From: Mucor racemosus
Lineage: Eukaryota; Mucoromycota; Mucoromycetes; Mucorales; Mucoraceae
Assembly: GCA_027405735.1 (NCBI GenBank)
Contig: JAPEHQ010000010.1
Span: 62,001 to 126,000, forward strand
DNA length: 64,000 nt
Reading direction: 5' to 3'
The notes under the pieces were generated by a model. That model had not been told where the DNA came from. It saw only the letters and a program-made list of their open reading frames with translations, and ran no database searches. Positions 34,497 to 47,200 of the stretch are shown in pieces. Made by a program: the position numbers and the translations under genes. Each line of letters starts with the position of its first letter. The first letter of the stretch is position 1.

Positions 34497-35492
34497 ATTA
34501 TTGATATATATTTTACAAAAAAAGATATAAAAGTGAAGCAAAAAGAGCCTCATAGAATTAATCAATTATAGTACACAAATGCAATTATTACTTCTGAAGG
34601 TATGTGTACAGTTACTCATTCTTTAATTCGTCACCTTAATATGCAAAGTGCCGCGAGTGCTGTGTTCATACCCCTTAATTTTTGAGCTATTATGCAAGAC
34701 GACTGGCATGCAAACATTAAGCTTTCCTGCCGATCTCTTTATACAAGTATACATTAGTATTATAAAAGTGCTATATGTATTACTTGCTAGGTATGTATGC
34801 GCTTATCAATAATTTATCATTCATATACGAAGGAATTGGTTTGAGGCTCCAGTCATTTTACTCTTACTCATACATGTATATCTTTTAAAAAGTCAACCAA
34901 CCTACTTTATTCAGCCTTTTACGGTATATATCAGAAAAACTAGCTTTCTACAATTAATTAACAATACAATCAAATTCAAATGAGCTATAAAGTACACAAA
35001 GTCATTTCATACTATCTATATTGAGTATCCTCTTTTTTTTTTGTCCAGCAAATTTCTTAAATAGCTCCATTATACGCTTCATGTTTGTTTTTTTAAGTAG
35101 TTGAGTATCATGCTAAGAATAATCATTAAACTAAAAGGAATGTAGAACATAAATGTTTGATGCATATGATAGACTAAGCATATTGATATCATTTATATTC
35201 GTATGGTATACATGTTTAAGGATTACTATGATATAAAACAATTATATTTATGATAAGCAGTAGAAGAAGAGATTGAAATCAGCCCTATTTATGCTTGTCA
35301 AACATTATTTTGTTGGTAGATCATATACTAAAATAGAGTATATGCCAGCTTAGATCAACTGTAGTGCATTTGAAATTTTGCTCATATTAAGCTAAAGTAT
35401 TTTTTCTCATAAATGATAAAACAAAATTATCAAAATGTTTATTACAATGATCGTGACACAAAATACGCCTCAAACATTACAAAGAGTATCTT
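34497..35492. other. intergenic between the two secreted-protein genes
   Basis: AT-rich, about 1 kb, no further paralogue or repeat detected. It should contain the promoter of SSP-1 at its left end. Confidence 0.55.
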
Positions 35493-35750
35493 TTAAGCGC
35501 TACCGACTGAATTACCAATACTTGAACCCTTAACATAACCACCCTTTTGACCTTGAGCCTTGTTACCGATAGATTGAGGTTTAGTTACACCACCAATAAG
35601 ACTTTTAACTTCGGCAGTAGCAGTTCCAAGAGTAGCATCCAAAGTATTACCCAAACCTGTTTTGCCTGTGGGTAAAGCGAAACTAGTTTGCATAAAGCTA
35701 GCAACAAGCATTAAACTAGCAGCAATAAATAGTGATACTGATTGACGCAT
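35493..35750 (-). CDS. small secreted protein SSP-2, paralogue of SSP-1
   Basis: An 85-residue, single-exon gene. MRQSVSLFIAASLMLVASFM is a signal peptide with likely cleavage after TSFA in MQTSFALP. The mature part reads GLGNTLDATLGTATAEVKSL, IGGVTKPQSIG, then a Gly/Lys-rich tail ending GSSIGNSVGSA. The block GLG(n)L(D)...VKS.I.GV..P...G aligns with SSP-1 (GLGLDGVAVGVKSTIDGVV, NPKTRG). Unlike SSP-1 it has no KR dipeptide after the signal. No cysteines in the mature part, so not a typical disulphide-rich effector. Function unknown. Confidence 0.75.
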   Translation of the reverse strand: MRQSVSLFIAASLMLVASFMQTSFALPTGKTGLGNTLDATLGTATAEVKSLIGGVTKPQSIGNKAQGQKGGYVKGSSIGNSVGSA

Positions 35751-37276
35751 CTAATTGTATATTTAATGAGTTTGAAGGAAATGGTTATGTATATGTATAA
35801 TATACTTACAATACAAATTATTTATGATTATACTGAAGGATTAAACTAATCTGATCATTCAAAGATATATTTCAGCTCTTTTTATAAGAAACAGTAAACT
35901 CCTTCTTGAATTACATTTCGTTCTTTTATGATAGTGAACTTACAAGAACTTGTCTTTACCTTATCAATGTATGGAGACCTTACATGTTACTATGGTTACC
36001 TGTCTAAATAGATTTATCTGAAATGTAACTATATGATGTTTGTGTAAATAGCAGTTGTATAGAGTGCATGCAGCATAAGTGTAATGCGTTGTCATATCAT
36101 GCTTGAATGAGTCATACATCCAAACAAAATCATGAAATAAAGGTGAAATAACTTCTCCTACCTATCATATTTATGGTGAAAAAATAAATAATTATATCAT
36201 GTCAATGTTCCATGAGTCCACTTCTCTATTGCCTCCTTTTTCAAATGTTATGGATTATTCTTTGCTGACATGTAACAAGAATGATAATAAATTTATATGC
36301 ATTTAGGAACAATATGCGCAAAATGAATTTAAAGCAGAAAATTTATTTTCTGCATTAGATGAATTCTCTATCTTTGTGTGTTTTTACTCTTTATCGCAAA
36401 TGCTTGGTTTGCTCCGTGTTATGCACATTTTTCAATAGATTTCCTGATGATATGATGTCCTTGAAACCCTATTTTTATATTCTATATATTATACAAATCA
36501 ATAAATAATATACAAATGCCATGTATATTTAAGGTGCCTGCTCGATTATACTTGCAAACGCATTGGTTCATATTGCAATAATTATGTGTATTAAGAGAAA
36601 AATTCCAAATAACTGGCCTTGTAGCTAAAAGAGAAACCTCCTTTCTCCTCTACTGTATTTTAAATACAGAGGATATAAAATGACAACTGAAAAAGTGAAA
36701 TCCAACTATTAGTGCGTGCAATAATGTATATTGTGTTTAATTATGAACTTGGCCATGTGAAATACATCATGTCATTTTTTAAAAAAATAGAATACTCGAG
36801 TAAATCATATTGTGATACTCCTCCAAATAGCATTTGTTCATTTAATTTGTTTTGAGGCATGAAAAAAACTTTAATAAAAAAAAAAATTACGGGCGCTTCA
36901 AAATTATTAATGCAGTTTTTATTTCAAGAAATAGTTAGGGATCTCTACCGTAAAGAAGCACTTGGCCTATAAGGATGTTCCTCCGTTGGATTTTCTTTTC
37001 ATGGGTACAATGATTCTATGTAATGATTATGTTGGTGGATGAGAAAAATCATACATCTGCTTTAATCAAAACAAAAGTTCTAGACAATATGCGTTATTGA
37101 ATCATATTTTTATTGTTAAATTAAGCGCCTTGAATCGAGAGGTTTTACTTTGATATTCAAAATACTGGTGAAACTTTCAGTTGAGCCGTTGATCTAAAAT
37201 ATTCCATGTTTCTGATTTCTAAAGGATTATCTCAATAGTTGTCCTCTTCCTTTGGTTTTGTTACATTCACTCATAT
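35751..37276. other. intergenic, no feature seen
   Basis: About 1.5 kb of AT-rich sequence. No protein-like frame, repeat copy or RNA gene recognised; presumably the promoters of SSP-2 and the PH-domain gene lie at its ends. Confidence 0.55.
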
Positions 37277-37887
37277 ATGATCATGGTCAGAGATAAACCA
37301 CCACAATACTCATCTTCACCACCACCTTCGTACAGCTGTACGGTTTATAAACAAGGATTTGTAAGATTAAAAAAAGAAATTAGCATTGGTGGTGCAGTAG
37401 AAATTAATAGATCATGGAGGTAAATTATGCAAAAAGTAACAGTCTGTGCAATGATCCTAAGCTTCATTTACTACATAGAACTGTTTATTTTTGTCTTCGA
37501 GGCACTATTTTGAATATTTATAAAAAGGAAACTAGCAAATACCCAATTGATTCGATTTCGATGCTAAAAGGTAACTGTGGTATTGCCACAGATTATAAAA
37601 AGGATAATGTACTTCGACTTCGATTGGGAACTACAAAAGAGCAATATTTGATTATGCCATTGGGAGATTTACCAGAAACTGTTTCTTGGTTTGAACATTT
37701 ACAATCATCTGCAAATATTAGTACAGATATTGATAAAAGACGTATGCCTAGAGTTTTGACATTATCTCGAGGTAATAATCAATTACAAGAGCATTTAAAT
37801 CATACTAGGACAATCACATTGAATGTTGGAAAAACCCAAGCTGTTATTCCTGTATTGAAATGTCAGTTTAGAGGAAAATTGAAATAG
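37277..37887 (+). CDS. PH-domain-like protein
   Basis: Exons 37277-37419 and 37479-37887 (59-nt intron) give 183 residues. After a proline-rich start (MVRDKPPQYSSSPPPSY) the order of segments fits a pleckstrin-homology fold: YKQGFVRLKKEISIGGAVEI, then SWRTVYFCLRGTILNIYKKE after the intron. Next come YPIDSISMLKGNCGIATDYK (central strands with charged loops), NVLRLRLG, and the closing helix PETVSWFEHLQSSANI with its expected tryptophan. A basic C-terminal tail follows (RRMPRVLTLSRGN). Such proteins usually bind phosphoinositides or partner proteins at membranes; the ligand is not inferable. The first codon could be 37277 or the in-frame ATG two codons later. Confidence 0.75.
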
Positions 37888-38535
37888 TTTAATTGATTAA
37901 TAAATTGATGTTCTTGTACAGTATAATGATGATGGCCTTATCAAGCGAGGCAGATTCTTAGTTGAAGGATTTTCACAGGGAGCTTTCATCAGCTTTCGTT
38001 ATAGAATTAATACTATTAAATAGAGCATCAAAAGCTGCTTTTATACCCATTTTTTTTTCATTTTTTTTTTCATGAAAGTTTACATTTATAAACATCGACC
38101 AAAGGCGATGTAAAATCAATAACACTGTGAATTGGATCATAGATCTAACGCAGATTTGAACTGATGTATTCTTTTTTTTCCAATTGACGGATCAAGAATA
38201 ATAGTCTCTTGCATGTTTCTTTACGCAATAATAAACCAATCAAGCTTGCCAAGTAACGAAATCTCAGAAACTGAATAACTAGCCTTGCCGATTCACACAC
38301 ATTATTAAGAGAATCTCATGCATGGACAATAAAGCAATATACACTGACTTTCAACATAGCATCCCTTTCTGTGACTTATTAGGGAACATTTGGAGCAGTA
38401 CGTGTTCCTTCTTTGGATGGTCCGCCGCCCCTCCCCTTCTTTTTGAAATCAATCTAGCAGTTTCCAAACTCAAAAGCAAATTTTTTCTAGCAAAAACATT
38501 TTTCTTTTTAGCCCCTTTTAATAGTATAATACAAA
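37888..38535. other. intergenic, promoter region of CCT4
   Basis: No supportable gene. A C-rich, GC-enriched patch lies at 38420-38445 about 100 bp before the CCT4 start. Confidence 0.55.
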
Positions 38536-40325
38536 ATGGCACAAGTAGCAAAACCAACAACCGGTGGTGGTGTAAATGGTGGAAAATTCCAAGATAAGGA
38601 CAAGCCTATGGAAGTTCGTTTGTCAAATATCACTGCTGCAAAAGGTAATATACATACACGTCAAATTATACTGATGATTTCGCGTTCAATCGTTTCTAAT
38701 ACATTCTATATAGCTGTTGGTGACGCGATCCGTACTTCTTTAGGTCCTAGAGGCATGGACAAAATGGTAAATATCAAGAATAACTAGAATAATCATACAT
38801 TTCTAACGTTTGATATTATAGATTCAAACCAGTAGCGGTGAAGTTGTTATCACTAATGATGGTGCTACTATCCTTAAACATATGGCTGTCCTTCACCCTG
38901 CAGCCAAGATGGTAAAACTCATAAATATGATATAGATTCCCGAGAATTAACCCTTATTTTTGTGTTGATTAGCTCGTTGATTTATCTGCTGCACAAGATG
39001 TTGAAGCTGGTGATGGTACTACATCTGTTGTAGTTTTATGTAGTTCTTTATTATCAGCTGCTGAAAAGATGTTGAATAAGGGTATTCATCCCACTACTAT
39101 TGCCGAATCTTTCCAAAGAGCAGCTACCAAATCGGTCGAATTTTTGACTGAAATGGCTACTCCTGTTGATTTGAGTGATCGTGAATCCCTTTTAAGAGCT
39201 GCTTCTACTTCTCTCAACTCAAAGATTGTTTCTCAATATTCTACTTTATTGGCTCCTATCGCTGTTGATGCCGTTGTTCGTGTTATCGATCCTGCTATGG
39301 CCAACAACGTCAATTTAAATGATATTCGTGTTGTTAAGAAGGTTGGTGGTACTATTGATGATACCGAATTAATTGATGGACTTGTATTGAATCAAACTGT
39401 CGTTCGTACTGCTGGTGGCCCCAACCGTATGGAAAAGGCCAAGATTGGTCTCGTTCAATTCCAACTTTCTCCTCCCAAGCCTGATATGGAAAATCAAATT
39501 GTTGTAAATGATTATAGACAAATGGATAAGATTCTCAAGGAAGAGCGTCAATATATTTTGAACATGTGTAAAAAGATCAAAAAGTCAGGTTGTAACGTTC
39601 TTTTGATTCAAAAATCTATTTTGCGTGATGCTGTTAATGATTTAGCTCTTCACTTTTTGTCTAAATTGAAGATTATGGTTGTTAAGGATATTGAACGTGA
39701 TGAAGTCGAGTTTATTGCCAAATCTCTTGGTTGTAAACCTGTTGCAGATGTCGAATCTTTCACTGATGATAAACTTGGTTATGCTGATTTAATCGAAGAA
39801 TCAGAAAATGCTGGTGCTCGTATTGTCAAGGTTACTGGTATGAAGCACGCTGGTAAGACAGTTTCTGTCATCTGCCGTGGTGCCAATTCTCTTGTTCTTG
39901 AAGAATCTCATCGTTCTCTCCATGATGCTCTTTGTGTTGTTCGTTGTTTAGTCAAGAAGAAGTTTTTGATTGCTGGTGGTGGTGCTCCTGAAATTGAAAT
40001 CTCTCAAAAATTAATGGATTATGCAAAGACTTTAACTGGTATGGAACAATACTGTTTCCAAGCATTTGCTGAAGCCCTTGAAGTTATTCCCACCACCTTG
40101 GCTGAAAATGCCGGTTTGAATCCTATTGCTATTGTTACTGAATTAAGAAACAAACATGCTCTCGGCGAAAAGACAGCTGGTATTAATGTCAAGAAGGGTA
40201 CCATCACAAATATTTTGGAAGAAAATGTTATTCAACCTTTATTGGTCACTTCAAGTGCTCTCGAATTATCTGCTGAAACTGTTAAAATGATTATGAAGAT
40301 TGATGATTTAGTTCAAAGTCGATAA
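38536..40325 (+). CDS. CCT4: T-complex protein 1 subunit delta (CCT4), group II chaperonin
   Basis: One of eight subunits of the cytosolic chaperonin TRiC/CCT that folds actin and tubulin. Exons 38536-38644, 38714-38766, 38822-38911 and 38973-40325 give 534 residues, the family length. The N-terminal ATPase signature is complete after splicing: [14 protein letters not shown], then [18 protein letters not shown], then [14 protein letters not shown] (catalytic nucleotide loop). The apical domain includes [10 protein letters not shown] and [20 protein letters not shown]. The C-terminal equatorial part has [10 protein letters not shown] and [12 protein letters not shown], with the conserved ending [18 protein letters not shown]. 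Subunit delta is chosen over the others from the overall pattern ([35 protein letters not shown]). The three short 5' exons followed by one long exon are typical of this genome. Confidence 0.95.
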
Positions 40326-40765
40326 ATATATATAATATAATTAGATCAAAAACATTTATTATTCTCCCCCTCCACCTTCCTTATTTTTTTTATATATACT
40401 CACAATGGAACTCACATCAAAAATTGAATTAAAAAAAGGATTTGTAAAAGTATTGATTAAAGTGTCTGTTTAAGTTTGCATTTCCTTGAGTCTTCACTAC
40501 TACTACTACCACTTTTACATGCATTTGAACATATGGTTATACTTTCCTTTTCCAAAGACTTTTCGCATAACTTTACAGGAAAGAATTGATTGATAAAACA
40601 TAACATAATTTTGACAGGAGTTTCCATGCAAATGCATGCAAGATTTTACATTGGTCATTTGCATGATAGCATATATAACACCCACCCACACAATGAAATG
40701 TAGTGTACATATATATATATATATACGTATATATAACATAGAATAACGTTCACATAAATTTTATT
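40326..40765. other. intergenic between convergent genes CCT4 and epsin
   Basis: Shared 3' region of two convergent genes. Contains a short 'at' dinucleotide run near 40711-40724. No gene. Confidence 0.6.
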
Positions 40766-41030
40766 TCAAGATAAAAGATCATCAAAAGGAGATGAAGCCT
40801 TGGCTGCAGGTGTTGATGGCTTCGATTGATTGTTGCTGGCCCAGTTATTCCAATCAGCCTGCACGCTATTATTCTTCAACGCATTCATGGAGGGTCCAGT
40901 AGTTTGTGAGTTGTTAGTACTCTTTTTTCCCAAAGAATCTAATGAAACAAAATTGGATGCCTGAGCCCACATACCAGTAGGTGTGCTAGCTTCGACTTTT
41001 TTCTCTTCTTGTTTGGATTGTTGCTGTTGC

Positions 41031-41067
<37 letters not shown>

Positions 41068-42473
41068 GCTGTAATGACAATGGTGTCATAGGTTGTTTGG
41101 CTTCAAACATATGAAGTGATTGCTGTTGTGGAATAGCAGCTGAAGGTGTAACTGGTGTGCTGCTTGAATCATCTCCCAACAAGTCAAACAAATCTTGTTG
41201 TTGTGGTTTATTTGGTGTTGCTTGAGGTTCATCAACAACAGCATGTTGAAAATCAGCAAAATCATCATCCAGGATATTGGTATTTGATTTAGTTTCTTGT
41301 GCAGATGCAGATGCAGGTTCTCCCCAAGTAAAATCTCCCCAGTCATCATCATTGGATTGTTTAGTGTCAAAATTATCGATAGCTTTTTTGGAAGATGAAC
41401 CAAAGGAGTCTTCATTATTATCACTATGATAGCCGCCTTGATTGTTATCATCTTCGTCATCTTCATCATAACGACCGCTTTGGTGAGGATAGGGTGTCTC
41501 CTCACCAAAACTCAAAGCATCCCCGTTAAAACTAAGACCACCGCCTCCAGAATAAGAATCGCTACCAAATCCTACATATTTTGATCCACCAAAACCAGAT
41601 GAAGATGGCATACCACCCAATCCCATGGATCGCAGACCACTAGAAGAATCAGAGCCAACACCTGTATATTTGTTCATATTCTTTTTAGCTAATTTACGTT
41701 CAGATCTGATCTTGTCGGTATTTCCTAATAATTCTACAATTTCCTTTGCTCGATTTCGGACTACAAAGTGTTGCTTAATTTGTTATTATCGCATTCTATT
41801 CAAAATAGTACAAATTTACCATTTAACCCTTCATCTTTGCCTTTGTCATCTATATAATAGAAATTACGCAAGACCTTAATCATAGATACATGTGAACGAG
41901 CATCATCCACTACACGTTCTGAGCCAACTTTAATTAGATACTCCAGCAAGACCAATGCCTGAGATTAGAATTTGCGTAGGAGTGAGTACAAATTATAAAT
42001 AATGATGAATAAAACAAAAACAAAATATAAACCTTGTATATTTGGCGCCATTGCTTGGCTTCTTTCTCGGTGAATCTTCTATATACCGTAGGCATAATTT
42101 CATTAAAATATTGACTATGTATTTCATTGTTTAAATTATATAAAATCTGACATATGCATGCAAAATATACGTACTAGTTGTATGTACCTTGAGCAATTTC
42201 TTGCATAAGTGTACTGGAAGCGCCCCAGGGCTCGTTGTTAGTAGCTTCATGGACCTTAGTTTCCATTTCTGTGTAGTTTAACACCACATTCTTCCTGTTT
42301 TCATTTAGATATTCACTTTTCCCCCCGAGGTTCTAATCATTTTAACTTACAGTTTATTAACCACGTCCTATAAATTGGTTGATCAGTTGATATTGGGGAT
42401 AATTTACGACAAACTAAGCATTTACCTTGACCTCCCAGACATCAGGAATTTGGAATTTGGATAGAGAATTCAT
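40766..42473 (-). CDS. ENTH-domain clathrin adaptor, Ent3/epsinR-type epsin
   Basis: Adaptor that binds phosphoinositides through its ENTH domain and recruits clathrin and AP adaptors in Golgi-endosome or endocytic traffic. Exons 42473-42426, 42367-42351, 42294-42175, 42114-42033, 41958-41820 and 41760-40766 give 466 residues. The second exon is only 17 nt (DVVNKL). ENTH hallmarks are NVVLNYTEMETKVHEATNNE and PWG, then ALVLLEYLIKVGSERVVDDA, GKDEGLNVRNRAKEIVELL and RSERKLAKKN. The tail is disordered: Gly/Ser-rich, acidic, WGDFTWGE, DDDFADFQ and QQDLFDLLGDD (clathrin-box/adaptor-type peptides), a Gln run, and ends FDDLLS. KYTGVGSDSS after ENTH is shared with epsinR. No ubiquitin-interacting motifs were seen, favouring Ent3/epsinR over Ent1/2. 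Exon 4 uses the unusual donor GTTTAT. Confidence 0.9.
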
Positions 42474-43757
42474 ATTATTTATTTGTCTTATATTGATAGG
42501 AAAGCAAGCTTGTTTCTATAACAATAAAAGAGTAGAATAAATAGAAAAAATACGAAGTTTTTGTGCGGGTTACAAAAACCTGCATTTGAATCATTGTTCC
42601 ATTCTTCGTTTCTCTTGTGACATCAGCGAATCAAATGAAGAGTATGCCATTATTCCTGAGCTATTTGATGTGAATTCGATGAAGCGAGCTACTGAAATTA
42701 TTCTTTCATTGTAAACATCACAAAGTGTTCCTAAATTAATGGAATACTTAATTTAACTTTACTTGATCAAAAGCTGTTATTTTAATGAACAGATACTACC
42801 ATATTATTTGTTCATTCAAAGCGTCAGATCTAAAGCGCTCCAAGCTATTTTGTAATGCCATTTTTTGATATTACACTTCAGAAATTGGACAAAATATTAT
42901 CATAAAAAAACAGGCAATTACGTTTACAACGAATTCAAATCGAAAATAAAATTTTAGCCAAGCATTAAAAAATTATATAATAAACTACATGGTTGTGAAG
43001 GTTAGTTGAGATAGTGAATTGGCTTTGGAAGTTCCAATTTCTTGATTCAAAATCATTGAACGAAGAAGGCTATTTCGACTTCCAGCCTTGGATACCGTAG
43101 ATTGTCAAATTACAAAATACGTTTGAAATAAAGCTCAAGGATTTCCATTGATATCGAACACAAGGTTTGCTGGCTTGGATTTAAGACGGTTTTCTTTGTT
43201 GTGAAGATTACTGAAGGGAATTATATATAGATGTGAAGTTTTTTTTCCCTTTTGTTCTTATTCTTGTTTTCTTTTTTTTTTTTTTACTTGTTTTTTACTT
43301 ATGTTTTATGAAGGTTTTAGGGGTTTGGGGCATACTATGGCATTTTTTTACTAGAACTACATGGTATTTTGCTGTTCTGGTGGTCATGGAAAAGGGAAAA
43401 GGTTACTGTCATCTTACGACCAATGTTAAACTACAAGATTCTGTATGGCCGATGTAAGTAAGTGTGTATCCCTGTTGTAGCTGTATTTATAGAGATCCAA
43501 AATTTCTTTGGTATACTTCCTTTTGTAAATACTATTTCGCATTTAAATCATTTTAATAAAGATTTGGTATTATTATAAAGCTATAAAGCCTCTGTGCTTT
43601 CCCTGTGGTCAATTTTTTACGCTTTTCTTGCATTTTCACACTCATCGTAATCAACACATTTTAAGAAACCTTCTTTTATCACACTCATCTTTGAATACAT
43701 CTTTTTTCCTTTAAAAAGTTCAACATAAAAATCGTGTTTACATTCGTTCTATCTATT
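42474..43757. other. intergenic, no gene seen
   Basis: AT-rich sequence upstream of the epsin gene. A frame at 43233-43457 is dominated by Phe/Leu from T-rich DNA and is not credible as a protein. Confidence 0.55.
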
Positions 43758-44078
43758 CTGTAGTAAACTACACATATCAAGTTTGTTTAGTAGTCAGGGG
43801 TACCTTAGATATCATCTAAAGATGTAGGAATATTAAATCACAAAAACACTAAATTGTCAAATTGTACTACTGGTACTTCCAATTTCCAAACTAGGAACTA
43901 AACCATCAAGATCTTGTTTCAAGATCTTATTACTAATTATTAATACAAGTTAGCAAATAGTATACGTATCCCAAAGATGATGGTAACCCGTAATCCTTTG
44001 CTTTATTTTTAGATCATCTTTGATAAACTTAGCAGAGTTATATTTGTATTTCCACATTGCTTTTTATACGTCTTTGCC
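43758..44078 (+). repeat. dispersed repeat R2, copy 1
   Basis: Matches 58109-58440 in the same orientation. Shared words include 'ctgtagtaaactac', 'atcaagtttgtttagta', 'tttccaaactaggaact' and 'aagatcttattact'. Divergence is substantial (roughly a fifth by eye) with small indels. It ends about 200 bp before the 1,627-bp array. Confidence 0.75.
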
Positions 44079-44283
44079 GCATATTCAAATATGTTCAATA
44101 TCCCATGTTGATAGAAGCCAACCTCACACTTAAAAGGCTGAAAGATAAAGAGCGTATGTATTTCTTTCTTTGTACAACGTCCTTAGGGTCCGAAACGAAG
44201 CCTAAACATTATCCATAGTAGTGTTATACGTTCATTTTTGTATCCATTCCTTTTAACAAAACAAATATTCCAATTGTCATCCT

Positions 44284-47200
44284 ATTCAACATTGTCCCGG
44301 CTACAAATTTTATTAAATAAAGCAAGGATGGTTACTATAGTGATTGTTTCATAAATTTGAATGATGCAGAAATGGCCAGCTTAAAATTGAGAAGGCGCAT
44401 TTGAAATGAAAATAAGTCGAGAAAATACTAAGGTATTGCAATGATGGGTATTAAGTAAAGTCTAGATTATTTTTCATTCTCTACCAGGATATCTAGGTTT
44501 TGGATGGCTGTAAAGACTTTTTTATTTTTTTATAAATTTTGTGAGAGCACTTTTTCTGTTATAGAGATTCATGAAGGGATGGCTGATATGCAAAACTAAA
44601 ACCATAGGATAGTGCTCATTAGCGTTTATCCAACGAATTTTATCTCGTCAAAAAATATTAATTTTTGGTCGAGAAAATTGAGATTGAATGATGGATTTTT
44701 GGTGATACGAAAAAGGGTCCATTTTGGACGAGGATATACAAGGAAAAAATTTCGCCGACCAAAAAAAATAATCAAAAAAATGTATATCCCCACGAAAAAT
44801 AGGGCTAAAGCTACGTATAAATACTCATTTTGTAGATAATTTTGTTGCGCATAATGTGAAAATAAAATATTTTAGGGTTACATTTAAATGAAGGGTACTT
44901 TTTGATCAAAAACCGTTAAAATTTGACATTCAATTTACTAGGGATTTTATGAGAAAAACATTTTTAAAACCTACACAGATCGATTCAGAATTAAAAACTG
45001 AACCCAAGATATTTAATACGCTAGTTCAACTTACTATGCATTTTTGTGAGCAATTAAACATACAAGGTTTTTTTTGGTTTTTTTTGGTTTTTTTTTTTCC
45101 ATTTGAACACTTTTTTGAATTGAAGCTCAGTCACCTGTGCATATCTGATTATACAATTTTATATGGTGATATTCAAAATCGGAGCGTGCCCCCATTTCAA
45201 TAGATAATCAGGAAATAAAAAATGTAGGGCTATATTTGAGATGCTACAGAATATTGACAAAAAAGTTATTTCTATTCATCTTGATTTTTCAGCGAGTATA
45301 AAGGCTTCAAAAGTAAAACACTTGTTTTTCTCCCGCTTAAAATCTCAATCTAAGATGTCAGATATTTCGAGATTTTATAAGCTTGCGAATAATAGTTTCT
45401 AAGCTAAATCTTCTTGTTTTTCAATGTTTTATTACATATTAAAGTTTCAGGGATGGCTTTTTTTTGGACCCCCAAACCTCATAATTGTAAATCCTGTTTT
45501 GTTTTGTTTTTCTGTTTTGTAGTTTTAACAATTTGGAGAATTTTCACATTTTTTTACAAAAGTATCGCTAGGAATCAGACAACCAAGTTTTCTGAGGTAA
45601 AATTGGCTGCTGAAAACGAATCTGCAATTCATTTTATTGTATCTATCAATTTCGCCGAGATTTTTGCGGTATAAAATTTGCTGGATTCTAGTATATACGC
45701 CTATAGCAACCCTTAAATTTCATTATAAAGTCTTACTTGAACACATAATAAAAGTTGGTGAACAATTTATTTCACACATTTTGATATATAATTCTAAACG
45801 TCAAGTCTAGTTTCAACAATTCTAGAGGGAAAAAACCAGCCAAAAAGAGTGAATATTTGTACTGGTAATCAATTTTAGCAGAAACTTGTTTTCAAAAACA
45901 GTATCCATCCATTCAACATTGTCCCGGCTACAAATTTTATTAAATAAAGCAAGGATGGTTACTATAGTGATTGTTTCATAAATTTGAATGATGCAGAAAT
46001 GGCCAGCTTAAAATTGAGAAGGCGCATTTGAAATGAAAATAAGTCGAGAAAATACTAAGGTATTGCAATGATGGGTATTAAGTAAAGTCTAGATTATTTT
46101 TCATTCTCTACCAGGATATCTAGGTTTTGGATGGCTGTAAAGACTTTTTTATTTTTTTATAAATTTTGTGAGAGCACTTTTTCTGTTATAGAGATTCATG
46201 AAGGGATGGCTGATATGCAAAACTAAAACCATAGGATAGTGCTCATTAGCGTTTATCCAACGAATTTTATCTCGTCAAAAAATATTAATTTTTGGTCGAG
46301 AAAATTGAGATTGAATGATGGATTTTTGGTGATACGAAAAAGGGTCCATTTTGGACGAGGATATACAAGGAAAAAATTTCGCCGACCAAAAAAAATAATC
46401 AAAAAAATGTATATCCCCACGAAAAATAGGGCTAAAGCTACGTATAAATACTCATTTTGTAGATAATTTTGTTGCGCATAATGTGAAAATAAAATATTTT
46501 AGGGTTACATTTAAATGAAGGGTACTTTTTGATCAAAAACCGTTAAAATTTGACATTCAATTTACTAGGGATTTTATGAGAAAAACATTTTTAAAACCTA
46601 CACAGATCGATTCAGAATTAAAAACTGAACCCAAGATATTTAATACGCTAGTTCAACTTACTATGCATTTTTGTGAGCAATTAAACATACAAGGTTTTTT
46701 TTGGTTTTTTTTGGTTTTTTTTTTTCCATTTGAACACTTTTTTGAATTGAAGCTCAGTCACCTGTGCATATCTGATTATACAATTTTATATGGTGATATT
46801 CAAAATCGGAGCGTGCCCCCATTTCAATAGATAATCAGGAAATAAAAAATGTAGGGCTATATTTGAGATGCTACAGAATATTGACAAAAAAGTTATTTCT
46901 ATTCATCTTGATTTTTCAGCGAGTATAAAGGCTTCAAAAGTAAAACACTTGTTTTTCTCCCGCTTAAAATCTCAATCTAAGATGTCAGATATTTCGAGAT
47001 TTTATAAGCTTGCGAATAATAGTTTCTAAGCTAAATCTTCTTGTTTTTCAATGTTTTATTACATATTAAAGTTTCAGGGATGGCTTTTTTTTGGACCCCC
47101 AAACCTCATAATTGTAAATCCTGTTTTGTTTTGTTTTTCTGTTTTGTAGTTTTAACAATTTGGAGAATTTTCACATTTTTTTACAAAAGTATCGCTAGGA

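Noticed and set aside
43233..43457. 74-codon frame rich in Phe and Leu as a membrane peptide
   Set aside because: The residues come from T-runs; no start context, no neighbours and no similarity.
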